Shown here one piece after another: positions 1 through 11,878 of a stretch of DNA of 64,000 nucleotides. The stretch spans positions 18,974-82,973 of the forward strand of contig JAMYHX010000156.1 of assembly GCA_025529335.1 (NCBI GenBank). The letters run 5' to 3'. A program made the translations under genes and the position numbers. Every line of letters begins with the position of its first letter. The stretch's first letter is position 1. Below the pieces are notes generated by a model. The model searched no databases, was not told where the DNA came from, and saw only the letters and a program-made list of their open reading frames with translations. This DNA is from Rhizopus sp. PT2906 (lineage: Eukaryota > Mucoromycota > Mucoromycetes > Mucorales > Rhizopodaceae).

Positions 1-3000
1 ATCGGAATCTTGATCGTCTCCTTTCATACACAAGGGGGCCTAGTGTAGCCATTGAAGGTTGTACCACAGGAGTGTTCGGAAACAGGCGGAAACTTTCATG
101 GAAACAGTCACAATTTCATTTTGAAGAGTTGATCACGTGAAATTGAGATTCAATGTCGTCTTGTCACTAGATTGATATTCCAAAGGCAAAAGGGGCTACA
201 CAACACATATATTTTGAGCCCTTTAAGTCATATTTATCTCAGCAGAGTCCAACCTGTTTTTCGCTCATTAGAGTAGATACATTGAATTCATCTTGCTTGA
301 TCAATTCTCTCTTTAATGTCGCTACAGTTACCCCATTCTGAACACTACCGTGCCTAACAGTACCAAAGCACAGAGACAAGGGGGAGAGGCTTTGACGTGC
401 TCATTCCCGTTTAGGTTTGGTCAAGTAGTTTTATGGTAGCGTTGCAGACATCTTATTCGACGGCATTGATTTGCTAAACGTCAATCTTGAAAAAAGATTG
501 TATTTTTCCCTTTCTAAGAGCAGGCTTGCTTTCTGCAATGCAAGAGGATTAGCGTACAGACTAAAGAGCATCATCGGTCCAGCCAATGAGTAATTATCTT
601 CCATAGTGTAGTATTGTAGAAGAGCAATTATATGATATCCAGCAATATCATTCTGGGACTCTTAGAGCAGGTATACATTGGAGAGAATGCTGTGTATTGT
701 CACGCGAACATTTCATACAGACACTAAATGTCCCTTCCATACTCTTTCATTTTATTCACTCAAATACGGATAAAATACGTAACGTAGATTCTTCTCTTTA
801 TTCACTTCTATTCGCGTCGGATACAAAAGATTAAAGCAATATTGATGATCTGGTCACTTTTTATTCCAAAACTCTAGAGTTTCTCAGCCTGTGACTAAAG
901 CTCGCTGATTGTCCCAAACAGGCTTGATGATTTTGTATAGGGAAGAATCATGCTGCCTTAAACGCAGTACCTCCGACCCTGATTGCTTATCTTCCAAGTT
1001 GTTACGGTTCAGTGTCTTTCAATTTGCTTATTGTGAAATTGGTTTGGCCGAATAATTGATGTCGCAGGTTAACTTCGTTTTCCTTTGTGATATGCTTCTG
1101 AATTGTTCTTTAAAGCCTTTCAACAATTGAAAAGGTCATCTCCATGACTTTCAACAGGATGATTTTGTTTCACCAACGATGCCCAACCTTTAATTTAAAC
1201 TGCCTTCACGCCGTGTCATGCAGGACCCTCCGTTCTATAGTTTTGGTTCACCTTGATTGTCTTTATTATTTCTGAGAATAACATTGAGATAATAAGGCGA
1301 AATGCTCACAATATTCTACTTTACTTGTCTACTCTGCAAATAGTAACAGGTAACTAAGGCCAAACATTTTCCTTTTCTATATGTACTTTTGCATCAACAC
1401 TAAAGGTGCTTGACTGTCGTCTTAGAACACTTCCCCATCCTTTTCTCGGCCACCTGATGTTGCTTGCATGATCAGCCCTATGCATGCAACTTATTATCTC
1501 GGACCTACTTTCCTGTATCTATCTAAATCTTTGCTAACACCGCCAAACTCACAATAAAAAAGGAACTAAAATTGACTTTAATCTGTATTTCATGCAGAAA
1601 ATGCAAATCAAACTCGTGATCTTTGCACTCTTTGCTATCCTTTTTTGCTACTGGCTTTACAGCACCTGCCTATCCTGGCTTGACAGCAGATGAAAGCAAA
1701 GCCATCGAACCAATTGTCCGAAGATTGGGTATTGAAAGTCTGGCTTTATCTCAAGCTGAGTGTTTCCTCATATTGCAAAGGATGTATATTAGGTTTTCTC
1801 ATGATTTTCGACTTCTAGATTATCACAATGTTCAAGTGCTTGAAAAAATTCTATCTTTTTTGTCCTCAGGCACCAGACAAATTAACAAAGATAAGGCTAA
1901 GTATTCTAAGCGTGGCTTACAATGGTGTTCTTCATGCTTTGAAAATAAACAAAGAAACAAAGAAGATATATTAAATCTATAACTGCTAATGATTATTTGA
2001 CACTACAAAGGAGAGCGCAAAAGGATGAGCATTGGTTTCTCTGTATTCATGACAGCATTCCACTTTGTTTTCATTATTTACATCAATGTCGTTAAACGGT
2101 GGAAATAAACTCTTTGATAAACAACAAGAAACAGATACTAATGGTCAGTCAAGAATCCTCTCAGTATTCCCAAGAATTTACCCGCTAAGCTACCAGGCCA
2201 ATGTGGTCACGGTGTTCACTATCTGCAAGAACTTCAACACAACATGTAATAGTAATTTGGTATTACTGCTGACTATATATTGCTTGAGTTTTACCCGGAT
2301 TGCATATAGAAAGGTTAATGCTGTATTAGAGATGAGTAAATCACAGATATGTCCCATAGTGTCTTCTTGGTTGCTTACAGCTTGGCGAGCAAATCACAAG
2401 CCCTTCCATGAGAATATATGTCACTTGTAACTTTTGGACACTTACTATCGTCATTGTACAACACTGACTACGCCCCTTACCGAGTGTGAAAAGAAAAAGC
2501 CGCGTATTTCTTACTTTAATTGAAATGTATTTGATCTCTTCATAACAAACGTTCACCTAAGGGATCAACATTGATGAGGATCCCTTTTCTGCTAACTGAA
2601 ATATAGTCTGACACATTTGAATTGATATTTTCTATTACCTTTTCTTAAAGCTTCTTTCAGAACATGAAACAACAGATTCAGTGTATTAGGAAGTTACAGA
2701 AGTAACTCCATTTCCATTATCCATAACAAATATGCTTGATAATTCGTAAGGATGCTTATCATTACTTGGCGCCAGGCCATACATTATGTAGAAACATTGA
2801 GTCAGAGCCTATTGTATCTTTATTTGGCATCACTATTTAGTATTCTACTACAGGAATGATTATAAGCTGATACTGGGTTATTCTGCTAGATGTAACTTCA
2901 ATAATCATCTTATTATTGATCTTGTACGTAGAATGGCTTATTACGATCGCTACCAAATCAATAGAATCGTATTACTCACTCATAGTATTACATCTTGTTT

Positions 3001-4837
3001 CATAAATCAAATTCTTTGACATACTCTAACTTTGTTCTCAATCTGTTGACAATAGCTGTTCAGCAATCAAATGTTTTATTGTGATGTTTAAATGGTTTTA
3101 CAGTTGGGGAAGACATTACCTTTTTTAGATTTACAGCGCCCCCTAGTATTACCCCCACCTTTTTAAAGACCACTCTTGAGAAAATGGACAGGTATCCATA
3201 AATGAAAGAACATGACCTTGTTATGCATAGTGTTTCTATGCATAGCACAGCTGATATATGCAAGTATATTCACCACGCGAGGATATCCATACACCCTCTC
3301 CATATTCTCCCTGAACTAAACCTCCCCCCATTGAGCAGCCAAATGAAACGGAATACTGGCTTGAATTTGAAGGAAAAGTCGATGCTTGCCCTCGATTTGT
3401 AGTAAAGCAGACAATAAGAGACAGCAACAAAGGCAGCTAGTGGAACGCAAGGGGAAATGGATTTATTGTTAGAATTCTGCATCGTCACGCTGGATCATGG
3501 TCTGAAAAGAAAAGAGAGAGATTCCCGTGTCAGCATTACACAACACCAAATTTGTAAACTGCGACTTTATTTCCTTGAAATGACTATAAATGCAAACATC
3601 AGATGTTAAAAACGAGATGTAACAAGACACCAAGCAAACCTTATTTTTTATATATGGCTAAATAAAGACAAAAAAAAGCAAACGTACTAGACAATAATAA
3701 CATAGTTTGGTGTAACCCATGGCGTGTATCAAAAACATCATCTGATAAAAGTGATCTTTTTGATCAAAAGAGTGTAGATCACTAGATCATTTCTACTATA
3801 CTGTATGATATTTTAACAAGACGATTATAATGGCAACGGTCAATTGCATGAGTTAAATCACTATTGTGTAAATAGGCTTAGTCATTTTAGATAAAATCGT
3901 ATGAGATTGAAAATAAAGATCAGATAAGTGACAAGGGTGCTTGATATTGAACACAAAAAGATGAAAAATAGGCCAAAACAATAAAAAATATAAACTGATT
4001 TCTGCTGATAATAATCACAATAAGATGTAGTATTTACGAAATATTGTATATAATCTGTTCTGGTTTGATCCATTTAATTTGAAAAAAAAAACAAGGTGCT
4101 TAGATCTAAATCTGATAACGAAATCCTTTCCCAAGTTATGGGAGTAAAGAACATTCTATAATATCCTCTCCGCATCGCTGTCTATCGGGTAAATAAATAA
4201 AGGTTTTCTAAAAACGTAGTGTAACTGTGGCTATTAAAACCTCTTGAGCTTTCTAAAAGATGGAACGGAATAGGAAATTCACGGTCAGGGCACTTTATAC
4301 ATCTTTGATTTCACACGTATTGGAAGCCTCTTTTTTTGAACAAGATGGGTCATATGGATTTATAAAAAGATGTGCATACACATAATCTAAAGCCAATGAA
4401 GAGGCGTGATGGCAAAGGACAGGTCTATACGAAAGGAGAAAGGAGGACCATGAATTAGCTTTTTGTAATATCAATTGAAGTATACAAGGGTATTTCCCAA
4501 GTCTTAGTCCTTGGCATATATAGTTCCGTTTAAAATTAATTCTGACACATGTCATATATACAAATGTCAAATATCCGAAAATACTGAGTGATACAATTTG
4601 ATATCTTGAGCCGAGGAACACAAGATCAGATAAATCAGCATCCGTTGACCAGGCAATAACAAATTGGGTTTACTAATGTCTGTTTATTGAATATGTGTGT
4701 GTGTATATATTACATAACAAAGGATAAAATGATGTATAAGAAATAATGATTAAGATAGCATTACATAATATAAGAAGAAAAAAAAAACATGTATTTGATA
4801 TTAAACTCTAAGTAATGAGATATTTGTTATAATTTGC
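1..4837. other. gene-poor region with no supported gene
   Basis: I see no gene with recognisable domains in this AT-rich stretch. The longest open stretch is about 119 codons at 1623-1982 on the plus strand; it opens without an ATG and has composition that could be protein (a hydrophobic start, then a charged stretch), so it may be a decayed coding fragment, but I recognise no family. A (GT)n microsatellite lies near 4694-4710. The right end is the 3' flank of the FTR1 gene. Confidence 0.5.
1623..1982 (+). pseudogene. possible decayed coding fragment, unknown
   Basis: An open frame of about 119 codons, which begins with TTG rather than ATG. The first 60 residues look more protein-like than random (a hydrophobic segment, then PAYPGLTADESKAIEP), while the rest is less convincing. 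There is no recognisable domain, no clear promoter and no neighbour to suggest a role. It could equally be a chance open frame. Confidence 0.15.
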
Positions 4838-5953
4838 TTAAGCCTTGACAGGGACTGCATCGACTGTTTCATGAGGGTGTTCTTTAGATTCGACATCCAC
4901 AGCATCTTTAATAATGAATTCACCATCCTCAGCAATGTATTTCTTAGCTTCTTCTAAGGCTTCTTCACCATCATCCCATTCACCAGCTTCGGCTTTGCGA
5001 ATGGCTGAACGCTTTTCCTTGTAGAAACTGTAAGCGAGGTAACCGATGACAAAGAGCCAGTAGAGACAGTAGCTGACGATAGTACCAATGGTAGCAGTGT
5101 TGTTCCAACCAAGAATGGCGTTAAAGATTTGCCAACCACCGTTGGCGGAAATGTTTAATTCAGGATTTCCCCAAGAGACGTGCCAAACAGCAGTGGTTAC
5201 CTTGTATGGGATCACATCACCACCTTCTTCAGCAACTTCACCACCAATGACTTGGTTCCAGGCATTTTGTTCCAAAAAGCCAACAGCCTTGGACATCAAA
5301 CCGGCAGCGACGAGGTAAAGGATAACAGTGGAGAAAACAAAGAACCATCGAAGTTGGATCAAGGAACCACCACGGTAGATGAGGAAACCGACCAAGGCAC
5401 CACAGATGATACCCATGATAGCAGCGATAGGAATAGATTTACCTTGAATACCCAAGGAGACACCACCGATGAACACAACGGCTTCAAGACCTTCTCTGAG
5501 TACAGTGATAAAGGGTAAGACAAAAAAAGCGTATTTCTGAAGCTTTTCTTTAAAGCCAGTCTTTTCAGTACTAGATTTTTGCATTGCCTTTGCCAACTTG
5601 ACCTTCCATTTTTCTTGCATACGTTCAGTTTTAAGCATGGCGAGACCCATAGCGGTAATCATGATGACAGCGACCAAAGAGAAAACACCTTCCCAAATGT
5701 TTTCAGAGTTACCCCATAAATCGTTAAGGACAGTATAGTAAACGGCAATAAAGGCAGCACCGATACATATACATATAAATAGACCAGCTGCACCACCAAA
5801 CCAAACTTGATTTCTGAGACGTTTGTATACAGGAGACTCTGTATTAAACATTCTCTTCAAAAAAGACAAGAGGACAGAGATAATAATGGCTGCCTCAGTC
5901 GTTTCACGAAAGAGAATAAAGAAGATCGGTACGTTGAAAAGATCTTGAGACAT
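4838..5953 (-). CDS. FTR1: high-affinity iron permease FTR1
   Basis: 371-residue intronless membrane protein of the Ftr1 iron permease family. It imports Fe(III) produced by a multicopper ferroxidase at the plasma membrane. The two family signature REXXE motifs are present: RETTE at residues 16-20 and REGLE at 153-157, each in a hydrophobic segment; about seven membrane segments can be seen. The C-terminal tail is acidic and cytosolic in character (EEALEEAKKYIAEDGE). It is transcribed away from the ferroxidase gene FET3, with only 426 bp between the two start codons, the standard fungal arrangement for this permease-oxidase complex. Length and start fit the family. The shared upstream region holds GATA-type motifs, so iron repression is likely, as is known for other fungi. 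Confidence 0.97.
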   Translation of the reverse strand: MSQDLFNVPIFFILFRETTEAAIIISVLLSFLKRMFNTESPVYKRLRNQVWFGGAAGLFICICIGAAFIAVYYTVLNDLWGNSENIWEGVFSLVAVIMITAMGLAMLKTERMQEKWKVKLAKAMQKSSTEKTGFKEKLQKYAFFVLPFITVLREGLEAVVFIGGVSLGIQGKSIPIAAIMGIICGALVGFLIYRGGSLIQLRWFFVFSTVILYLVAAGLMSKAVGFLEQNAWNQVIGGEVAEEGGDVIPYKVTTAVWHVSWGNPELNISANGGWQIFNAILGWNNTATIGTIVSYCLYWLFVIGYLAYSFYKEKRSAIRKAEAGEWDDGEEALEEAKKYIAEDGEFIIKDAVDVESKEHPHETVDAVPVKA

Positions 5954-6379
5954 GTCTCTTGAAAAATAATTCTAAAAGAGAGAGAAAAAAAAAGGATCAG
6001 ATATAAAAAAAGACTGATCCTTTTTTAACAAAAAAAATTGAAATCTTCTTGTTTTACACAAGGGGAACTTGAAAAAAATTTTATCAGATGAAAACGACTT
6101 GTACAACATATACCCGCGTCTCTCCGAGTCAAAGTGGTACGAATCTTTTGTTACAAAAAAAAAAAAAAGTTTATCAGATGTAGATGGGTCATGTCACCTT
6201 CCCACCTCGGATGTCTTGTGGAAAAAAGAAAAAAAATCAGATAAAATTTTTATTATTTAGCTGGGTACCATTTTTTTTTTTGAAAAAAAAGTTTTATTAT
6301 ATAATCTCGATCTATTCTTTTGATTTCTTTTCTCTTTCTTTTTTTTTTCTTTTGTACTTTACTTTTCAAGAGAAAGAAA
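5954..6379. promoter_or_regulatory. shared divergent promoter of FTR1 and FET3 with GATA motifs
   Basis: 426 bp separate the start codons of FTR1 and FET3. Three GATA-type sites of the HGATAR kind are visible: TTATCA at 6081-6086, TTATCA at 6171-6176 (both followed by GATG) and AGATAA at 6239-6244. Fungal iron repressors of the GATA family (Fep1, SreA, Sfu1) bind such motifs, so iron control of both genes from this region is a reasonable inference. The region also has homopurine and homopyrimidine runs and a 13-bp inverted repeat at about 5988-6026. Confidence 0.6.
5988..6026. repeat. 13-bp inverted repeat in the iron promoter
   Basis: AAAAAAGGATCAG and its reverse complement CTGATCCTTTTTT are separated by about 13 bp. 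It lies next to the FTR1 5' end, so in the FTR1 transcript it would form a hairpin in the leader, or it may be a dimeric protein-binding site. Function is inferred only from symmetry. Confidence 0.5.
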
Positions 6380-8428
6380 ATGCGTCTTTTGGCTACTTGT
6401 CTCTTGGCAGCAGCTACTACTAGCTTAACTCAAGCTGCTCGTGTTGTTCATGATTGGAACATTACTTATACCACTGCTAACCCTGATGGTCTCTTTGAGC
6501 GTAAAGTAGTCGGTGTTAATGGCAAATGGCCGTAAGTGTTAACAACACTCGATATGATTGTAGTGTACTTATTGTCCTTTATAGTCTTCCTATTGTTGAA
6601 GCCACGGTCAATGATACGATCGTTGTCAACATCAATAATCAACTCGATACTTTTACCTCTCTTCATACACACGGTATCTTTCAAAATGGTTCTGTCTGGA
6701 TGGATGGTCCTATTGGTGTTACTCAATGGTAAATACAATGCTCTGGTTTTATACCTACCAAAAACATAACTAATGGATTCTGTAGTCCTATCGCTCCTGG
6801 TCACAACTTAACCTATGAATTCACTGTTCAACAACATGGTAGTTACTGGATGCACTCTCACTATATGGTAACATGAATGCTTATTATCATGATCTCTTTA
6901 CTGATCGACGCATATACTAGGGTCAATACACGGATGGCTTCCGTACCCCTTTCATTATTCACAACATTAATGAAACTTACAAGTATGATGAAGATATTGT
7001 TATCCCTATCCAAGGTCAGTTCTTTTTTTTTTTTTTTTGATCCATACTAAGAAAGCTCATCTTTTTTATACTTTATTAGATTGGTATCACGAACAAAGTA
7101 ATACAAACCTTGCTTCCTTTATGAGTGTCTACAACCCTACTGGTGCTGAACCTGTACCTCGTAAGTTATTGTGTACCTGAATCAAAAAAAAAGTAGGGCT
7201 TATTTTTTTTTCTTGTTTTTTAGAATCCGGCTTCATGTTAAACAGTGTCAATGACAGCATCACATTTACCCCTGGCAAGACTTACCGTCTTCGTCTGATC
7301 AATATGTCTGGCTTTTCCATGTTCTACTTTAGCATTGACGGTCATTCCTTGGACATTATTGAAATTGATGGTGTCGAAACCCAACGCAAGACTGTTCAAA
7401 GTGTTTATTTGACTGCTGCTCAACGTGTCTCTGTCCTTGTTACTGCCAAAAACACGACCGACACCAACTACTGGATGCACGCTGATATGAACATCGACAT
7501 GTTTGATACTCTTCCTGCTGACCTCAAAGTGAACATTACTGCTCCTCTCTATTACAATGCTAGTCACAATAACTTTGCTCCTAGCGAGGATGTGGGCATG
7601 GGCAGTACATTTGATGACATGGTACTTACTCCTGTTGTTGTCGAACATGCCGTTCCCTATGATCATCAAGTCAACTTGACCATTGACTTCCAAGTCACCA
7701 CGGATGGTATTAACCGTGGTATGTTCAATGAAGTTCCTTACTTATCACCCAAGGTCCCTACTTTGAACACTTTGTTCTCTGAAGGAAACTACTCGCTTGA
7801 AACTACCGTTTATGGTCCTCAAACCCAAGCTTTCATCTTGAAGCATTTGGATATGGTTGAAGTTGTCTTGAACAACCTTGACGCTGGTGATCACCCCTTC
7901 CATCTTCACGGCCACGTTTTTCAATTAGTCGGTCGTGGTTCTGGCGTCTACACAGGCAACTCTAGTCAAGTTGAATGGCACTTGGACAACCCCGCTCGTC
8001 GTGATACTGTCAGTGTACCAGCCGAAAGCTTCGTCATCATCCGTTTCAGAGCCGATAATCCTGGTGTCTGGTTCTTCCACTGTCACATCGAATGGCATTT
8101 GGAGTCTGGTCTTGCTGCTACCTTTATTGAGGCTCCTGACGTTGTTCAGCAACGTATGAAGTTACCTCAGTCCTTCATTGACACCTGTAAGGCTGCTAAT
8201 CTTCCTTATGAAGGTAACGCTGCTGGTAAACAAGGACTCGATCTCAAGGGTGCTCCTGATGGTATCTATCTCATCTATGATGGTTTCACTGCCAAGGGTA
8301 AAGGTGCTATGGCTGGCTGTATCATTGCTGCTTTACTCGGTATGGCTTCCATCATCGTCTACTCTCGTGTTGATCCTCATAAGGAAGCTCGTGCTATTGC
8401 TGCTGCCAAGAAGGCTGCTGCTCTTTAA
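6380..8428 (+). CDS. FET3: FET3-type multicopper ferroxidase
   Basis: Six exons: 6380-6531, 6585-6728, 6786-6867, 6921-7014, 7080-7160 and 7224-8428, giving 585 residues. It oxidises Fe(II) to Fe(III) at the cell surface and hands it to FTR1. An N-terminal signal peptide (MRLLATCLLAAATTSLTQA) is followed by cupredoxin domains with copper ligands HTHG (about residues 78-81), HSH (about 122-124), HPFHLHGH and the C-terminal HCHIEWHLESG. A single C-terminal membrane segment (about GAMAGCIIAALLGMASIIVY) and a short Ala/Lys-rich cytosolic tail match Fet3 topology, not secreted laccases. All introns are GT-AG, 53-65 nt. The divergent partner is FTR1. Confidence 0.95.
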
Positions 8429-10293
8429 ACTTTCATGTACACATTTTTTCTCTTTAGATCATATTACATATAATTTTTCATTTTTTTTATTCTTATCCCC
8501 CCCTCTGTTTTAGTATATATATAAATTTACTAATATTTTAATCTTCATTTGCTCTGCTTGTACTAAAAATAAACCGGGTTAACAGTGAAAGAAAAGACAC
8601 CTGGCTTTATTAAAATGAGCATTACACAAGCATCCTGAGTTTAATGATCGATTGCTTACATAATTAAAGCGAAGTTTGTTTAATTTTGATTGTAAATGTA
8701 AAGCGTCAACTTTCTCTCTTCATTCATAATACTAAGGTCCTTGCTTTTCATGCGGCTGATATATTAAATATACATTTCTAATGAACGAACCTAATTTGTG
8801 ATTTTCTCCACAATTGGACACTTGTATTCTGGTGTGTAGCACTTATAGCTTACTCTCCAAGTTCATTTCTTAACGCATCATCAAGAGTTAACTTGCTGTT
8901 CTTGCATTCTTTAGACCTTGCGCTGTTATGGCAGGTTTGACCACGTTTGCATCTTTGGACTACTATTACTGACTTCTTCAAGACGCTATCTCTTCTCCTT
9001 GCTGTGTTCCGACTTAAAAGTAGATAATGTATGAAGCGAGAGTACTTACTCTTCCTTTGTTTTTATGCCCAGGCGGACTACAGCCCCCACACATTTTTCA
9101 ATATCTACCATCAGATACATATACATAGAGTAAAAACACAAGTCACTTTCTACTTTTACACGTTTTCATTTGTATTTCTCTTTAACATGATGCATGGCTT
9201 TAAGGGACAGCGTCATGCATACGCAAAGCTATAAATTAAACAAAAGGAGAAGAGAGCTTAAAAAGTAAATGTCGGTCCTGTATTAATTGATATATAATCA
9301 ATGATTGCTTGACTACCTATTTAATAGCTTTAGTCAGGCATCATTTAAGCATACGTGGAGATCAATATAAAAATCCTCAAGTGAATAGTATGTAAAGTAT
9401 GAATGAGTTAAAGAGACAAAAGGTGTTTCTTGTCGTTTTTCTCTTTAGATACACTTGTGTTCACTGTTCAAAGCCTCCTTGTCTGAAATTATCATTTTTT
9501 TTTATCAGGGTGCGAATAATTTATGAATAAAGTATAGTTGTGATAAATAACTGATAAAAAGCTTGATGAACATACACGCATTTTCCTCTTTTTATAGCAC
9601 TTGTAAATCGTCACCAGGCGCTTTATAAATGAAAGATGAGAAGGCTTATCATTGTTAAGAAAAGCGTGGAATGCGTTTGTAACTGTTTTTGCATCGTCCA
9701 AGGTCTTACAAGAATGATTAGAAAAACCTTATTGTGTATATAGATTCAACATAAAGTTACGTTTATCCAAAAAGCAATTTGGGAAGATGTCTAAAAATAA
9801 TCATCGTGCCTATTTTAAAAAAAACTGTAGTGAGAAAGAATCAGACTGCTGAGCTTTTTTTATTACCCACTCCTTCATTTAAAACCTCGTCCTTTGTTGT
9901 TTTCAATTCTCCTCAATTGGTCACACCATAAATATTATTGTCATCAAGGTTACCATGGTAATTAAGTAGCCCTACAACGCACAAAAATAAGGTTATTAGG
10001 TTACAACTTGAAATGCCAAAAAGAAAAAAGTCCAACAAGAGAAAGGACTCTATGAAAAAAAGGACCCGGCTATTCTTTTCTATTTTAACGAGGGTGAAGT
10101 TCCGAAAAAGGAAAATGGGTCACTCCATATATAGCTATTACATAATAGTCTAAACAAACCAATGAAATCAGGGTCCCAGACAACAATTTTTCACAGGGTC
10201 TCATCAAGGGTGATATTTCGCCGATATGTGAGTTTATAAAGGAAAATGTAGATTAAATATCTTTTTTCCCTCCTTTTTAACTCATTCCCTTAA
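8429..10293. other. intergenic, nothing recognised
   Basis: The 3' flank of FET3 and the 5' flank of the hexokinase gene. Open frames here are short and without family features. I see no tRNA, repeat array or structured element. Confidence 0.5.
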
Positions 10294-11775
10294 ATGACAC
10301 AAGATATTTTTAGTCTAGTAGAAAAAGAATTTTTACTATCCAAAGAGCAACTTAAGCCTATCATCGAAGGATTTATTCAAGAATACAAGACTGGCCTTAA
10401 AACACCCTCAAAAGGTCTGGCCACCATGATTCCTTCATTTGTAACCAAGATGCCAATGGGCAATGAAACTGGAACTTTTCTTTCTCTTGACTTGGGTGGC
10501 ACTAATTTACGTATAGCTGCAGTTGAACTCAGAGGTGCTGGCAAGACGACAGTTCATGAACTCAAGCGTTGTCCCTCTACTGAACTCAAAACAGGCGAAG
10601 GCTCAGTCTTTTTTGACTGGATTGCAGATGCCATTCAAGAGCTCATCACTGTAGAGGCTAGACACTTGTTTTCTACAGCTCAAGTAGAAGGCAAAGAAAC
10701 GTTATCCTTGGGTGTCTGTTGGAGCTTTCCAGTAGAGTAAGTGTGTGTAAAAAGGTATGGAAAGATGAGTGTAATTCACCTATTTTACAGTCAGACAGCT
10801 GTCGATCGTGGCACTATTCTTAGGATGGGAAAGGGATTCACACTGAAAAATACAGAAGGCAATGATCTTGCTGATATGTTTCATGAGGCTTTTCAGAGAA
10901 AGGTAACACATTCTTAAAGTAAAACAAAAATAAATTACTTATCTTTATCAAAGAATCTCAACGTAAAGGTGACTGCTATACTAAATGACACAGTTGGTGC
11001 ACTGGTTGCACATGCGTATAGAAATCCTGCATGTCGTATTGGTCTTATTTTCGCAACTGGTATCAACGCAGCATACCCTGAAAAAGTACCTGCTATTACC
11101 AAATTAAACCCAGAGATCCGAAGGAGATATCCACCTGGTACAGAAATGCTGATCAACACAGAGATTGACATCTTTGGTACAGAAGCTTATTTACCCTTGA
11201 CCAAGTACGATCTTGCGCTTGATTGCTCTCACAACCAACCTAAATTCCAACTTTATGAAAAAATGCTCTCTGGTGCTTACATGGGTGAACTGACTCGTTT
11301 GATTGCCATGGACTTTATTCAAGCAGGTGCTCTATTTGGTGGCGAAGTGCCTGAAGGATTTGATCGACCATGGTCATTCCCCACAAAGTACATGAGCATA
11401 TTGGAAAATGACGAAACAGAGACCAAAGAGGCTAGTTTCGACATGCTAAGCCAGTTCCCAAGCAGGCATGGTAAGCCAACAATGGAAGACATAATTACCT
11501 TGACTCGCCTCTGTCGTATTGTTGCTTCTCGATCTGCTTCATTAGCCGCTGTGGCTATCATTTCTTTACTAGAGCAACAAGAATTGATGGGTCAAGAAAA
11601 TGTTGTTATCGGAATCAATGGTTCAACCTATGAATTTTATCCTCACATGGATAAGCGTGTCAGACAGGCTTTGGATGAGTGGTATGGACCAGAAGTCAGT
11701 AGTAAGATCACACTAGAAGTTGCATCTGAAGGGGGTAGTGTGGGCGGTGCATTGATTGCCATGTTGTGTGAATAA
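10294..11775 (+). CDS. atypical hexokinase, possibly N-acetylglucosamine kinase type
   Basis: Three exons (10294-10736, 10791-10902, 10954-11775), 458 residues, a normal length for a fungal hexokinase. The phosphate-binding LDLGGTNLR is at residues 65-73. The catalytic Asp context NDTVG is kept, as is NTE of the sugar site, plus SGAYMGEL and a C-terminal nucleotide loop (EGGSVGGAL). Several sites differ from glucose-phosphorylating hexokinases: SWSFPV replaces the usual F-S-F/Y-P, MGKGF replaces WTKGF, and ATGIN replaces GTGTN. From memory, SWSFP and MGKGF are typical of the atypical fungal branch that includes N-acetylglucosamine kinase (Candida HXK1) and HxkC/HxkD, so it may act in amino-sugar use or regulation. 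Hexokinase family is sure; the substrate is inferred. It ends about 100 bp from the convergent WD40 gene. Confidence 0.85.
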
Positions 11776-11878
11776 TGTATATGTAATTCTGTTTCTCTCG
11801 CGTTTGTTTATAAAGTCATGGTACGCAATGTGTATTTAAAGTCAATGTAAAGAAAAAGTGTAGAAAATAAAAATCATT

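Noticed and set aside
3102..3230. GC-rich patch (CAGCGCCCCCTAG) as a possible structured RNA
   Set aside because: No pairing partner or conserved box was found; short and isolated.
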